From: Stichopus chloronotus
Lineage: Eukaryota; Echinodermata; Holothuroidea; Aspidochirotida; Stichopodidae
Assembly (NCBI GenBank): GCA_021234535.1
Contig: SFZH01000008.1
Span: 23,848,739 to 23,912,738 of the forward strand
Direction of reading: 5' to 3'
Length of the DNA: 64,000 bases
Position 1 is the stretch's first letter; each line of letters begins with the position of its first letter. Below the pieces are notes generated by a model. The model was not told the DNA's origin and searched no databases. It worked only from the letters and a program-made list of their open reading frames with translations. This document shows, one piece after another, positions 1 to 12,900 of the stretch. The position numbers and the translations under genes were made by a program.

Positions 1-2111
1 GGGAGGAGGCCAATTTCCAGCGATCTTAAGGGGTAATTTTTTTCTAAAGTTTTCTGGTATGCTCTGCCCTATGTGGTGGTGACGCTCCATTTTTGTCTTC
101 CCACAATTCCAGCAATAGCTCGTAAGTAACGATGGGTGTCACTCAAGATTCCCTCTTATCCGGGAGAGATGCACTCCTACTGCCCCTGAAGGCATTCTGT
201 CATAGAAAATTCCTATGCCGTGGGGATTCACCTGTTGACAACCCCCCCCCCCCACATCTCTATGCTACCAGTTTGACAACTCCCAAACAAAGATTCTAGA
301 TTTGTCAGTACCGGGGGATGGTACTCTTGGCTATCAATGGTATTCTACAGAGCTTGGAACCACTTGGAAAACTTCTGGGGATTCAAATTTGGCTTGTTCA
401 GTAAAGCTGTTTACAGTGGTGCTAAGGGTGTTATTTTGGTTTCTGTTGTCTACTTCAGGTTGGTCGGTACGGCTGATGGACTGCTGAGCCAGGCAAGTTA
501 CCCACCCCTCCATTCCTCTTCACTCCGTACAGTGGTCATCGGCTGGAGTCATGCTCCATTCCTTAAATATCGTTCCTGAGCCTGGAGTGTCTGTAAAGAA
601 ACACTTTGGTTCTACAAAAGAAGAACTTGGGAGACATTAGTTACATCTTTCTCCTTCATATTTATATATTTCTCTCTTTGCACTTTCTTGGCAAAATGTC
701 CATTACAGGCTAAAAACAAAATAAAAATATCTGCAAATTCAGGATTGAATTTTTTTTTTCACAAGTTTACATTTAATTACATTTTTCAAATCCAGCAGAG
801 TCTTGTTGTGTGACCAATGTCTTGAATATTTTTATACTTACTTGTACATTCAAATGTGAGAAATGGCTTGCGAGTTTGGAGAGGCATTAACACCAATCAT
901 TATAGGAATGCTAAAGTCCAATTACCCTAGGCAGGTCAAAAATGGCAGGTCAGCTTAAACTGAAGATAGCAAAAGTACTTAAAATCAGGTATCACTCAAT
1001 CAGTAATGTGCAGGTTTGCTAATATGTTTGTTTCCTTACATGGTTTATAAAGCCTTTATATCCTCCCAACTCCCTCTCTGGGTTATTTCCCTGTCTGCCT
1101 CTCTCTTCATCACAATCTTCCTCCCTCCTCCTGGTCTACCCTCCTTCTACTTTAATTTTTTTTCCAATCTCTTCTTCTCTACAATCTTCTTATAGTTTGC
1201 ATAATCATATTTCTCTTGGTCATTATATTAAATATGGCATATTAAATATCTTTATAACAATCAATATTCTTCATGTTTATTGATTTATAACTCACTTGAT
1301 CATAAACATTAAAATTAACAACTGAAATATCTGACCTTGGTATCTATTACTACTTAGCTTTAAGATTGATAACTTCATTGATATTGGAAGCCCCCAAAAC
1401 TCAGATGAAATTAAAAACAATCTCATAATAATAACTGTATGAATAGTAATTTAGTTTTTCAAGATTTAACATATAGAAATCCTCATGAGGTATTAATGTA
1501 TTGATATCACAACATTCACCAAAAACAAAATAGCCATGTTGTGACTTACGGTTCAAAAAAGGTATCTTCGTTACATTACATTTATTGATACACTTAAAAC
1601 AAAGTAAACTTAAAAAAAAATCAAAATGACTGCAGAGTACACAACCAGCAAGCCCAAGATGAGAGACGGCTTATCATTATCAATATGATGTCCTGCGTAT
1701 GAAACCACTTATCTTTTGACTGTAATACCTAATTGTTAGTTATATTACATTAATGGCATAGCAGAAACTTTCCTGTGCTTGATATACATGCTACGATGAA
1801 GATCAAACAAATTAAAAAAGTTTGTTGACCTAAGATTGTGTTTGGAGAAACATCAGTACTTTCACCCTAAAAACATGGATAATATCTGCAATGTAAAGTT
1901 AAGTTGCGACTTTGTTGGTCTGTATTTACGTGGATTTTGTTTCAGCTGTTTTCAGTCAGTTTTGAATTAGCATGATGTTACCTAGTTGAAAGATCATAGT
2001 TATCATTAATCTCTGGACTACCAGATATATGGTGAAATCAGTGGCATATTGGCTACCAAATAAGTACCAGTCTCAAAAAATTATATCCAAATTGAAAGAT
2101 TAGACCATGTG

Positions 2112-2335
2112 CCTGTTACTACGATTATCGATACCAACTCTTTTCCAAGGTCCCTTGTCACTTTGATCATCAGTACCTAGTATGTTAAATGGTACCTGTT
2201 ACTATGATCATCAATACCTTTTAACTTCCATTGTACCTATTTTGATAATCGTCAATACCTAGTACCTTCCATGGTACCGTAAACAATGATCAACAGTACC
2301 CTGTACCTACCATGTTACCAGTTACTCGTTTATTG
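2112..2335. repeat. Tandem array, ~41-bp unit, 5 degenerate copies
   Basis: Copies start at gatNatc words at about 2123, 2165, 2206, 2244 and 2288. Each holds GATCATCAATACC and ACCTTCCATGGTACC-like sequence. Non-coding minisatellite. Confidence 0.75.
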
Positions 2336-3765
2336 TAACCAGACTTATCATAGTTTACCACCATTTTTATTCTACCCAAGTAGTCTGAAGAATGAAATCA
2401 GACAATAATCGTGTGACATAAACACTTTTGAATCACAGGAGGCAGCCAGCAACCAGGAAATTAAAGATCAGACTTCTCTCTCAACTCATTTCTGATGGTT
2501 GGCGATAAAAGAATTCACTGAAGTATTGATCACCATATCAACAAACAAAAGGAATGAAAAAAGACGAAGAACAACTAAACTAGTATTAAAAGTACAATGC
2601 ATCATGGGTAAGATATGCTACAAAATCCAATATACAGAACAGTGAAAGCACAAAAAACTTTGGGAAAAAGCACCAAATGATCTAACAATGGTAGAAGCCT
2701 CCTTAAAATATCAAAAATCACTCAATAAATTTAAAATTCTTAACTCACCCACGACCCACATAATAGCATGTCAGCAGAAATGATAGACTGAATCTGTTTG
2801 GACGTGTCTGAAATATTATGTAACTGTATATATACAATGATAAATTAATTACACAGATATATGTACTTGGTGGTCTCCATGACAATGCAATCGTCCAGAA
2901 ATGCTTTTTTACACGTAACTTTATCAACCTTAAACAGTTTAGAATTTGAAACAAAGCAGTGATCTATAAAAATACTTGTAACACATTTGAATGACATCAA
3001 TGTTGGTTTGTTTCTCCTACTCTGTACAACATACCAGTATGATGGCCTTAAAATGTTAACATACGAGAAAATATCTACAACGTTGAACACTTTGATTCTG
3101 GCAATGGACGTTCTCTTCTGGAATAACTTTATCTTTCCGTACAAAACTCTTGTTGGTGTTTATCCATGGCCTGAATTCTTGCACATAATACTCTTAAACA
3201 TCTTACAACTTGGTACAAGGTGATTCAATCTTCTTTTTCTTTTTTCTATAAACCTTTAGTACCGTCTAACTACAATATTCCTGACAATAATCAGTTCTTT
3301 GTCCCAAACAGCAGGGCCTGCTACTTCACATCATATATCCTGTTAACAACAGTAACAATCAAGCCGTTTATCTTACTTGGCTGGTACTTCTTCGTGCTTG
3401 GCACTTAACTATATTAATTTCTGGGGGTTTGACTTTAATCCAAAGGGAACGGTTGACTGTTGTTAATAGTTCATGCTAAGTGAATGAAACAGCTGATAAA
3501 TAGACCAATTCTAATATGTAGTTTAATTTCAAGAACATAATGTAACCCTCCTGCCTCATCCATACACAATTACTTTCCTTTCTCTCCCTTCTCTTCAAGC
3601 TGTTCCATCTTTAACACCGACCATTTCATCTGATTAATAGAAACCTCTGCTTCATCTCACAATCCTCTTCTTTGGTCTCCCATATTGTATCCTTCTCCTC
3701 CATCTCATCTTACTTTCTTTGTCTTCTCTTCATCATTTCTGGCACTATGGTCCTCATCTATCTTG

Positions 3766-3855
3766 CACTTTACTCCCCCCCCCCTCCTTCCTCCCTCTTC
3801 TCTCTTTCTGTCTCAATATCTCCTTCTTTCTGCTTCTCATCTTCATCTGTTTCAC
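3766..3855 (-). repeat. Homopurine tract at start of 3' UTR
   Basis: Immediately after the channel stop codon the minus strand is almost entirely A and G (AGATGAAGATGAGAAG and onward to a run of about ten G). It is low-complexity sequence in the predicted 3' UTR. Confidence 0.6.
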
Positions 3856-3936
3856 CTAGTGGTGGTTCTCCTCGGTGTCAGAGCGTGACTTAGACCGACT
3901 TCTAAATCTGTTGGAATGTTCTACTGCCTGACGAAT
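3856..3936 (-). CDS. CLCN2: Chloride channel exon 24 (C-terminus and stop)
   Basis: Residues 805-830, IRQAVEHSN then an RS-rich tail ([17 protein letters not shown]), stop TAG. It aligns with LRKAIE of human CLC-2 directly after the LKE of exon 23. The tail is much shorter than in vertebrates. A homopurine run follows the stop on this strand. Confidence 0.86.
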   Translation of the reverse strand: MRQAVEHSNRFRSRSKSRSDTEENHH

Positions 3937-6900
3937 CTAAAACAATACAACAATTAAACAAAAAAGAAAGTCAATTGTCTTTTACCAGTCATTGTAAATT
4001 AGTGTAACATTTAAAAAAAAAAAAGGTAAATATTGATCTTTTCTACCTCACCTTCATCATGCTCACTCAGAATGAGGCAATTGATTATAACAATAGTCTA
4101 CCAGGCATGACCTGGTAGACTATTGTTGTAATCGATTGTCTACCATGTCAATAGTCTACCAGGTCATCTTCTACACACTTACCCTGACTAATCACCTCAT
4201 TCCCTTCTTTGTTTTGGGTAAGATGAACCTGCACTTGGTTGATCTACCACCAACTGATTCATGGTCATAGCTTACAGTGGCTGTTTATCATTGGTTACAC
4301 AGGTGACTCTGTCTGAAGGCATATAACACAAATCTACTTCTTGCTTAGTGTTCTCTCAGTTTTGTTCCAAGAGCAAAAAGAAAACAGCCAGTAAACCCCA
4401 GTCCGAGAGAGAAAAATAGATAAGTGTGATTTAAATCAAAAAAGTGTTTGTAAATGGTGGATCCCCTACCAAACAGCCAAAATCAGATAAAGATATGAAA
4501 CGATAACTGCACCTCTTTCAGAGAGACGATACCAACTAGCCTTCCGAGGGTTGTAACGTAGGCATGGCTGAGACCAAGCAGAGAAAATAAGGAATGAACC
4601 TGAATATTAGAAACAAAAGTACAGAAAATGATGACTAATAGTGTAGTTCTGAACCAGTTGTAGATATTAAACAACCAATTGTGAAATAATGTACAGTCAA
4701 AGCTGGCAAAGGTTTTGAACAAAAATACCACATGGTTCTGATGATGCAGCCCATAATAGTTTACATAAACTACAGAAACTGGGCTATGAGAAATAACACA
4801 TGTACAGTAGTAAATCTCACAGGCTAAATTTGTAAAAGCACTCATGTGTGTATTTTACTGGCTATATTGATTTCAACTACATCACAAGTCATCTGAAGGA
4901 GTTCTCCACCAAGAAGAAACGTCATGTAATGTATAAAATTTTTTACCATTCTATTAGTGAAGCATAACAATTTTGCCAAAGGAAGCTTCCTCAGATGTGA
5001 GATAACTCTTTGAAAGTTGGGCTTCAGCACAAGCCTGAAAATGTGTAAGGTAGAACTGACAAATACCGTTTTCCATTTTTTGCGCTCTTCGTGTTTCTAG
5101 CACGGCCTTACAAGCAAAAGCTCTTTAGTCCAGAGATTATGAAAACCTCATGTCTACATTCAGTAAGAAACTTTTCGTGTGTGAAACCAGGGGAGCTGTT
5201 ATTGAAATGGGCAAAAAATTTAATTGCTGCTAATACATAAGACTTACCAAATTGAGTGAAGGTAAGTTGTGTAATTTGGCTCATAGTTATTTCTGTCTAT
5301 TATTTGATTCCAGTTCAATATCACTCACATAGCAACATCACTAAATTCAACTATTCCTTTAACAATTAGCCCACTTCAAACAATGCTTTGAAACTAGGTT
5401 TACACCACTCCCTGATGAAACACCAGTTTTATAACCAATTCAAGGAGAATTCTGGGCAAGAATCATGTCATCTGACTTGTCATTTCAAACCATTTGTGTT
5501 CATATTCTTGACCTTTTGAAATGTACTTCTCATTGACAACATGACAGGTTTAAACTTTCGCCTAACAGATTTGCTAACACTATGCACATATAGGAAGGGC
5601 ACAGCCATTATTATGTAACTGACCATGATCTCTGAGCTTTGTGACTTAGTGAATGCCCAACTCTGATCCACAACAACTAACCTGATTATCCTAGATAATG
5701 AGTAAGTAAATGATTTATAGCCGTGTCATTGGAAAGGATTACTCTCAAATTCTTTGTACTTTGTAAAGATCTTGTACTCCTTATCTTTGAGCTATTGTTC
5801 CCAACAGGTCAAAGTGCATAATGTGGTCTTTTGATGAGGAATTCCTCTTCTCATGTATTCAATTGATCCATTCAGTCTCATGACAGCTACATTTTGTTCT
5901 GTACTAATTATTCAGGGCAATCAGGTTGATAGCCATGAATCAGAGCTGGGTGTCGACTACGTCACAAATCACATTCATATGGTTGCATGATTGTGGTAAT
6001 CCATTAAGGACATTAAAGTGGTGCTTGGTGTCAGCTCCAGCCATGGCATTCCCTGATTTCAGTGAACGTTTTAAGCTCTACACTGATGCATCTACATTGA
6101 GCATTTGTGCTGTTTCAACTCAGAATCAGGGTAATGGCGAACAAGTTATCGCCTATGCTGGTCATACTCTCAGTAAATCAGAAAGAAATTGGTCAGTCTA
6201 TAATCGTGAATTGTTTGCAATTGTCTGGGCCATAAGAGAATTTTGGCATAATTTGATATTTAATACATTTGATATCATTACTGATCACAAACCATTAGCT
6301 GGTTTACGAAAGATACCGGTGGAAAATGATCAGACAGGTATGAGAGCGAGGTGGTCATTTGAATTTGATTATGATTGGGTAATATCATTCAATCCTGGAG
6401 TAGTATATCTAAATGCTGGTGCTCTTTCTCAGTGATCAAATCAATCACTCGGCATTTTACTTGATCCGAAAGTGAAAGATGCTAGAGCGCAGACTACTTC
6501 CGACAAAGAGTGTCCTTAACCATAAATTTTGAATATGAGCACTCCAGAGGTACCAGTGAACGGCATTAATGACACTTTAAGAATTTCAGAGTTATCCTTC
6601 ATATCCTCTCTTGAAGGACAAAAAAGGCAAAGGTTTCAGAATCAGTTTTGGGTGAAGTGTGTCAATGGAAAAAGAACAAAGAAAAGCCTTCTAGATACAC
6701 TTTAAAGGGTAGACCTAAGTCTCTTGCTCGACTTTGGTGGGAATTCCCCATATTAAAGGTGGTAGACGGTGCCTTTGTTGACAAGTTCGAAACAAAGGAG
6801 AGGTCACACTGCAGTCTACTATTCCAAAATCGATTGTTCCTTTAGCTCTCAGTCATTTTCCTGGTCTACCACATGCTGGTCATTTTTGTGTAGAACACAC

Positions 6901-9900
6901 TCTCGAGCGCAACAAGTTTGTTATTGGCCAGGTATGCGATATGATGTGGAGCAGTATTGTTCTCAATGTATTGCATGTTAATGTAGAAGAAATCCAAAAC
7001 CAAGTCACAGAGTTCCCTTAATTTTTCACCGGTCATTTCGATGGTTGTGGGTTTGAATCCCACTGCTGCCACCAAAATGTAATGTTGGCTGGGACCTCAC
7101 TTGGGCGTTAGTTTAAGGGAATAATCAGCCACTGAGGTCCATAGTTCCAAAGAAGAAATTATACACAAGACACAGAATGAAATAGCGAAACCAAAGTCTG
7201 CAGGGCAATTATTTTTTTTGCAGTGACATTGAAAGAGGGAATAATACCACTGAAATAAATTTTATTCTACATTAATCTTAATTCTAGACCTCTGGAACAC
7301 CTGTAAATCACTTACAAAAGACACATTTATACCAAAGAAACATGTAAAACACATACACTTAAAATAGCACTATAGTCTGACCAGCGCAGTGGTTCCTTAC
7401 ACAGACTTTACTACAGTCATTCTTACACCAGCCAGTGATTATATGATACCTACCGACAACATGGATAGCAGTGATCACTAGATATCAACAGAGGTAGCAG
7501 TCTATGCAACTTAATCAATGAGGGAATCAGACAAGGTTGAACGTTAGTCAAACATTGAACAGACACACATCAATTAATTCTGCAAGATCATTTTTATTTC
7601 TGGCTGTTGCTCTTTCTAGGTCAGAAATTAAGGAACTTAAGTTTTTATCCACTGTTGCTTCTCCTATGGCAAAAGACCACAAAGTCTTTTAATTTTCTAG
7701 TTTCACACCAAGGTGGTATTAACATCCTCTTGTCAGTATTAACAATAACAACAAAAAGCATCAGATAACAACAGTTTTACCAAACTATATCAAAGATTCA
7801 GAGACACATGATATATTGCCTTGAGACAAAGACTAGAACTTACCTTGTGGAGAGATGTTCTTTCTACAAGTTGGAATGGAGCTGGATCAATATGGCTGTC
7901 CTTTAGTTCCAGTTGGTCCTTTAATTCCTCAGCCTCCCAGACTTGTTGCTGGTGATTTGGGAAAACAAAGTAAAATACTTTAACTGGAATATAAGAATAT
8001 TTGATGATGTGGGCAGTTTCCATTTAATGTAATATGCAGCAGTGATGAGCTAACAACAGTATATAACAATATGTAAACCAAAACCATTAGGTTAGGATGA
8101 ATACGATACACATTGTACAGTATCAGGTCTGTCCATGCCTCCTACTACATGAAGTGCTTATGGTTTTTCCTACATTACCACAAACTGGTAAACAATGACC
8201 TTTGACCTCCATGAAAATGAAAGGCACATTTTACTCAATGTGGAACAATAACTTACTAATTATGGAGTCAGTTCAGAGCAAATATTCCTTTTATGTTGTT
8301 TACAATATAACTCACAAGTTCTTCTATTGCATAACTTTAGAACAGGAGTGATAATGAACAATATTGTTTACAACAATAGAATTAGTAAGGGTGTGCAGAC
8401 ATGGTTGAATATGTAATAGGGATGATATTACTGGTATAAAGGAGGTATATGATGTCCATGCCATGTGAGGTGATATTGGATATATCCACCGATTAATGTT
8501 GAATGTGACTTGCGCAATGACACCCAGTGTTCACTGTGCAGTGATACTCAATTTCGGCATGGGTGCAGCCATCCTGAGGGGGCTGAGGCTCAATGTTGGC
8601 ATGGGTGCAAACTTCCTGAGGGGGCTGAGGCTCAATGGTGGCTGGGTGCAGCCTTCCTGAGGGGGCTGAGGCTCAATGGCAGCATGGGTGCAGCCTTCCT
8701 GAGGGGGCTGAGGCTAAATGGTGGCATGGGTGCAAACTTCCTGAGGGGGCTGAGGCTCAATGGTGGCATGGGTGCAACCTTCCTGAGCGGGCTGAGGCTC
8801 AATGGTGGCATGGGTGCAGTCTTCCTGAGGGGGTTGGGGCTCAATGGTGGCATGGGTGCAGCCTTCCTGAGGGGGCTGAGGCTCCATTGTAGCATGGGTG
8901 CAGTCTTCCTGAGGGGGCTGAGGCTCAATGGTGGCATGGTGCAGCCTTCCTGAGGGGTCTGAGGCTCAATGTGGCGTGGGTGCAGCTTTCCTGAGGTGGC
9001 TGAGTCTCAAGTGGTACCCATCATTATTTACATGCTAGCTACAAGACTATCTAAGAGGAATGTCAGCATTGGTTGGTGCCTAGTATACCAAGAAATTTTG
9101 GGATGAAAATACCCAGCACCAGCAGATCACCAGAAATCACCTTCAAAGGCTCTACAGGTACGTTTTAATCATGCAGTGTCGCAAAACCACGCACCCCCGG
9201 ATATGTTGTCACTAGTGATATTCAACGTCCACTGGGATACCATAGTGAATGATAATAACAATAACATAATTACAGACTACCCCAGTGTCTTAACACTTCT
9301 TACTTACAGCATGACATTACAAGCAGTTCAATTTGTGATTCTATTAATTACTTTCCCCTAAGTACAGTATGTGGTGAACAACTAAATAGCCCATAATATG
9401 TGATAACATAGGATACATAATGAGCCATAACATCTCAAAGATATTTGCATTTATGTACATCAAAGGTACTTCAATTATGTTACCAGTTCAAAGGTATTCT
9501 GCACATTGTATACTTCAACGAGCTGAACACTCTGAACAACACATCATCCAGTAAGTCCGGGAAAATTTTGAAAAAGCAACCAGCAAAAGAAAAGGCTTAA
9601 GGGTTTTGGCAATCATTACTATAATCAATACAATCATTGTCTTTTTTCCCTAAAAGTCACATGATCTCATCAAGCTTACTACTTCTGTTGGTTTATCTTC
9701 CAGGAAAAGTCTTCAATTTTGCAATAGAAGCTTTGACATGATTATTTAACATATTTCATCAATATTTCTGAAGTAAAGAGTGGTAGCCAGGGTTTTGTGA
9801 CCTCTGAATTAATCTCTTTCTGTTACCGTTACATACATACTGTCATAAGTTTTTTTTCGTAAGATGTTATAAAACTTCCCTGTTCATATTTCACAGCATA

Positions 9901-12900
9901 AATAGTCCTTTTCTAATGAGAAGTTAGTTGTGAACTGTGTTATTATTATTAGAAATGAACTTGAAATGTAAGGAATCATAATACAAAAGCATTTTTGAAT
10001 ATTATTAGTAGCATATGTTTTTCAAACTTAATGAATCTGTAATTCATTGTCATAAAATAAATTGAATTATGATGAGCTCTTCTACAAATTAATACTACTT
10101 AACTCATTTACCTTAATAGGAGATAAGGCATTTGTTTTACAGATCATACTTTTTTAACACAATCATGTTTTACAAAGCCAATATTTGTGGACACCACCTA
10201 CAACTGAATTGAAAATGGAATGAACAAGGCTACTTTGACACAAAATATAAGTATTCACAGCAATTGTTGTGATTTGACAAATGGATAAAGCAGTGACTGC
10301 AGTGGCAGTTATTGTTGGTGGTGATTGACAGTACGGTATTCAGAGATAAAGGTGACTGGAGTCTTAGATCAGTTTAAATTTAAACTGTAAATTACAATAA
10401 CTGAACTTTTTTTTTATTTCAAGTAAAGCATTTTGCTAATGCTCAATAATGGGTGGGTGGGGGATAAGCAGATTCCAGTGTTGTCACTGACCATCTTTTT
10501 GACTTCTCTATCTGGTCTCAAAATTCTCAAATTTACTGTTTTAAGAAATTGAATTTATGATATATCTGACAGAGACTAACTGGAGGTATCTTTGACTTTC
10601 TTTTATGGTACAAAAGCTCTCGGTATGTTCAGATTAATATTGCCATAACAACCATCTATGACACAAAAGGTGACATGCCAGTGAATCTTTCCGCTCTACA
10701 GTTGTCACTCACCTCTTCGATAGTCATGTCTTCAAATTCTCCAAATGGCTGCATGTATCAAACAAAGATGCAAGAAAAATGCAAGTAAACACTCCAAAAT
10801 GTGCAATCAAACCATAAAAATGCGGATCAACCGATAGATTGTTCGATCAAAACATGCACGGCATGCAAACAGCAAAATTGTGCAATTCAATACTAATTTG
10901 CATCATGCACGAGCAAGGACAGGGATGGTACTCTTTAAATATGTAGTGAGGGGGTAGAACCACAATGTTTGTCTGATATATTTTCATTTGTTACATGTAG
11001 CATTTTTGAGATTGATGGGACTGTTTCATACATCTGTATCTTTCAATAGAAAGATCACTAGAAATAATATAATAAATAAATAACAAAATAAATCCTAAAT
11101 ACAGTGAAATAATACAACAAATCCAATTGACTAAAATCAAACTGGCTTCAATTATCCTCAAAGTATAAGTAAGTTTTTACATTGTACATGTACACCAGCA
11201 TGATGATTTATTTTGAGACAGTGTTACAATAAAATTGTTTGATAACCTCTGATGTTTACATATATAACTAATTGCAACAAATGTGTTCAACTGTAATGTA
11301 GTTAGACCAGCTTGAGGTTACAACATGAGGAGACATTATAGATAAAACTGGTCCCTGCTAGATGGGCTTTCATAAACTGTGTTATGAAATTTCCATAACC
11401 AGAAATGACCACAGCAACCACAAGATAAAGTATCATGTTAACCAACTACCATATATCTAAGTAATGAATGCTATGATATACACTATATTTTCTTACCAGG
11501 GTCAAGAAAATAAACCCTCTAGTACTGGAGAGTTGCAATAACTAACAACTACTCGGTAACTATAATATTATTTTCAATGCACATTCTTGGCCTTCTACTG
11601 GTCCTACTTTGTGAGCCTCTTACTACGACACACTACTAAACTTACCAGCTTGTAGCGTTTACCAGTGCTAGAGTTGCTACGGTTACTGGTTGTGGAGACC
11701 GAGTTGATGGTGTCATAGGGGTTCTATCAACATACAGGAAGTTTGCAGGCAGGCAGAAAGAAGGATGGGCGAGCAGGCAGACAGGCAGGATGGCAAAGCC
11801 ATGCAGAATAGGTGCAAGTGATATAAAGGAGATAAACAGAAACAAATTTGCCAGTGAAAACAAATCGATCAGTAAGAAGGATATGCGAAAACATCCAGTC
11901 TTCGTACCGATCATGCTCACTGACAGTTTGTGTTTATTCTTCTAAAAATACATCAAGTGGTCTACTGATTAATGATCTATTGATTAATGAATTCATTGAT
12001 TGATAGCCAAAACAAAAACACTTCTGATACTGATAATGTGTCACATAAACTCATGTCCAATCATTGACAGTAGAATTTGATTGCGTTAGATTGTGATGTC
12101 ACAACATCCCGCGAGTCAGGTTGTCTGAAATTCCAGTTTTAACTATACAAATGGTAAATCTAAAATGAATCGAACTTTCACATTTACTCTGCTCTCAGTA
12201 GCCTACAAGAGATACAAAGACCTACTACAATTATAAACTGCTTTTGTTTTCACAAGACCAACCCCTATTTTAAAATAAATCACATCTATATTTCTCCACA
12301 CAAATTATGTCACAAAGGTGCTGCGAAAACTTTAATTTCGTGATGTGCAAAACAAGTAACACTACCATTATGATGTTGGCAACTCTCTGCATCTCATAAA
12401 TTCATTTATTTTTAGAAAGTCATTGGGTTTATTTATCAAAGAAAACAGATGATTAAACATGTTCCTCGTAGTGATGGCGTTATACACATCCTGGTAAAAC
12501 AAAGACACAATAAAATACCAAGAAAGTTGTGCCGGGGAAAAGTTTTGAACAAATAAACAAATACTACATAGGAAAAATACATAAGAAGATGCCTTTAATA
12601 TGCTATGCAGCAACAATTGAGCAAAAACAGAAGAGCAGTGACTTAGAAAAGATACAGAGACAATTTCGACAAAAATTATCCAGTACATCGTACCAGACAA
12701 AACGCAGCGAGAGCAGGGTTTTGCAAGAATTGTAAAAAGGAGGGTGATTTTTTTTTTTATCATCGCCGCTCTAACACATTCAGTCCTCGTTTCCTTTTGA
12801 CTGAAAGTGTAAAGGTTCGTTGAAGATGAGTGAAATACACACAATATGTTTCAATGGCTTCTGAGGTGTAACTAGCCATACTGAAGTAGTGATGGAAATA

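Larger units (their letters stand above)
1..3855. other. Downstream flank of the chloride channel gene
   Basis: The part nearest 3855 is presumably 3' UTR of the minus-strand gene; I could not fix a poly(A) site among several TTTATT words. Positions 1-600 are less AT-rich with a poly-C run near 241-253. Short open frames here overlap each other and have no recognisable homology. Apart from one tandem array, nothing else was recognised. Confidence 0.6.

Noticed and set aside
7040..7075. tRNA-Leu gene
   Set aside because: Only the T-arm and acceptor 3' side with genomic CCA are present; the D-arm and anticodon arm are missing and an LTR adjoins, so it is read as a primer-binding site.
8510..8953. 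147-codon repetitive open frame, at first glance a repeat protein or CRISPR-like array
   Set aside because: It is a 42-bp minisatellite open on both strands; units are contiguous without spacers, so not CRISPR, and there is no gene context.
12368..12844. 158-codon minus-strand open frame in intron 19
   Set aside because: Hydrophobic, cysteine/serine/phenylalanine-rich translation typical of AT-rich intron; no homology, and it runs over opposing open frames.
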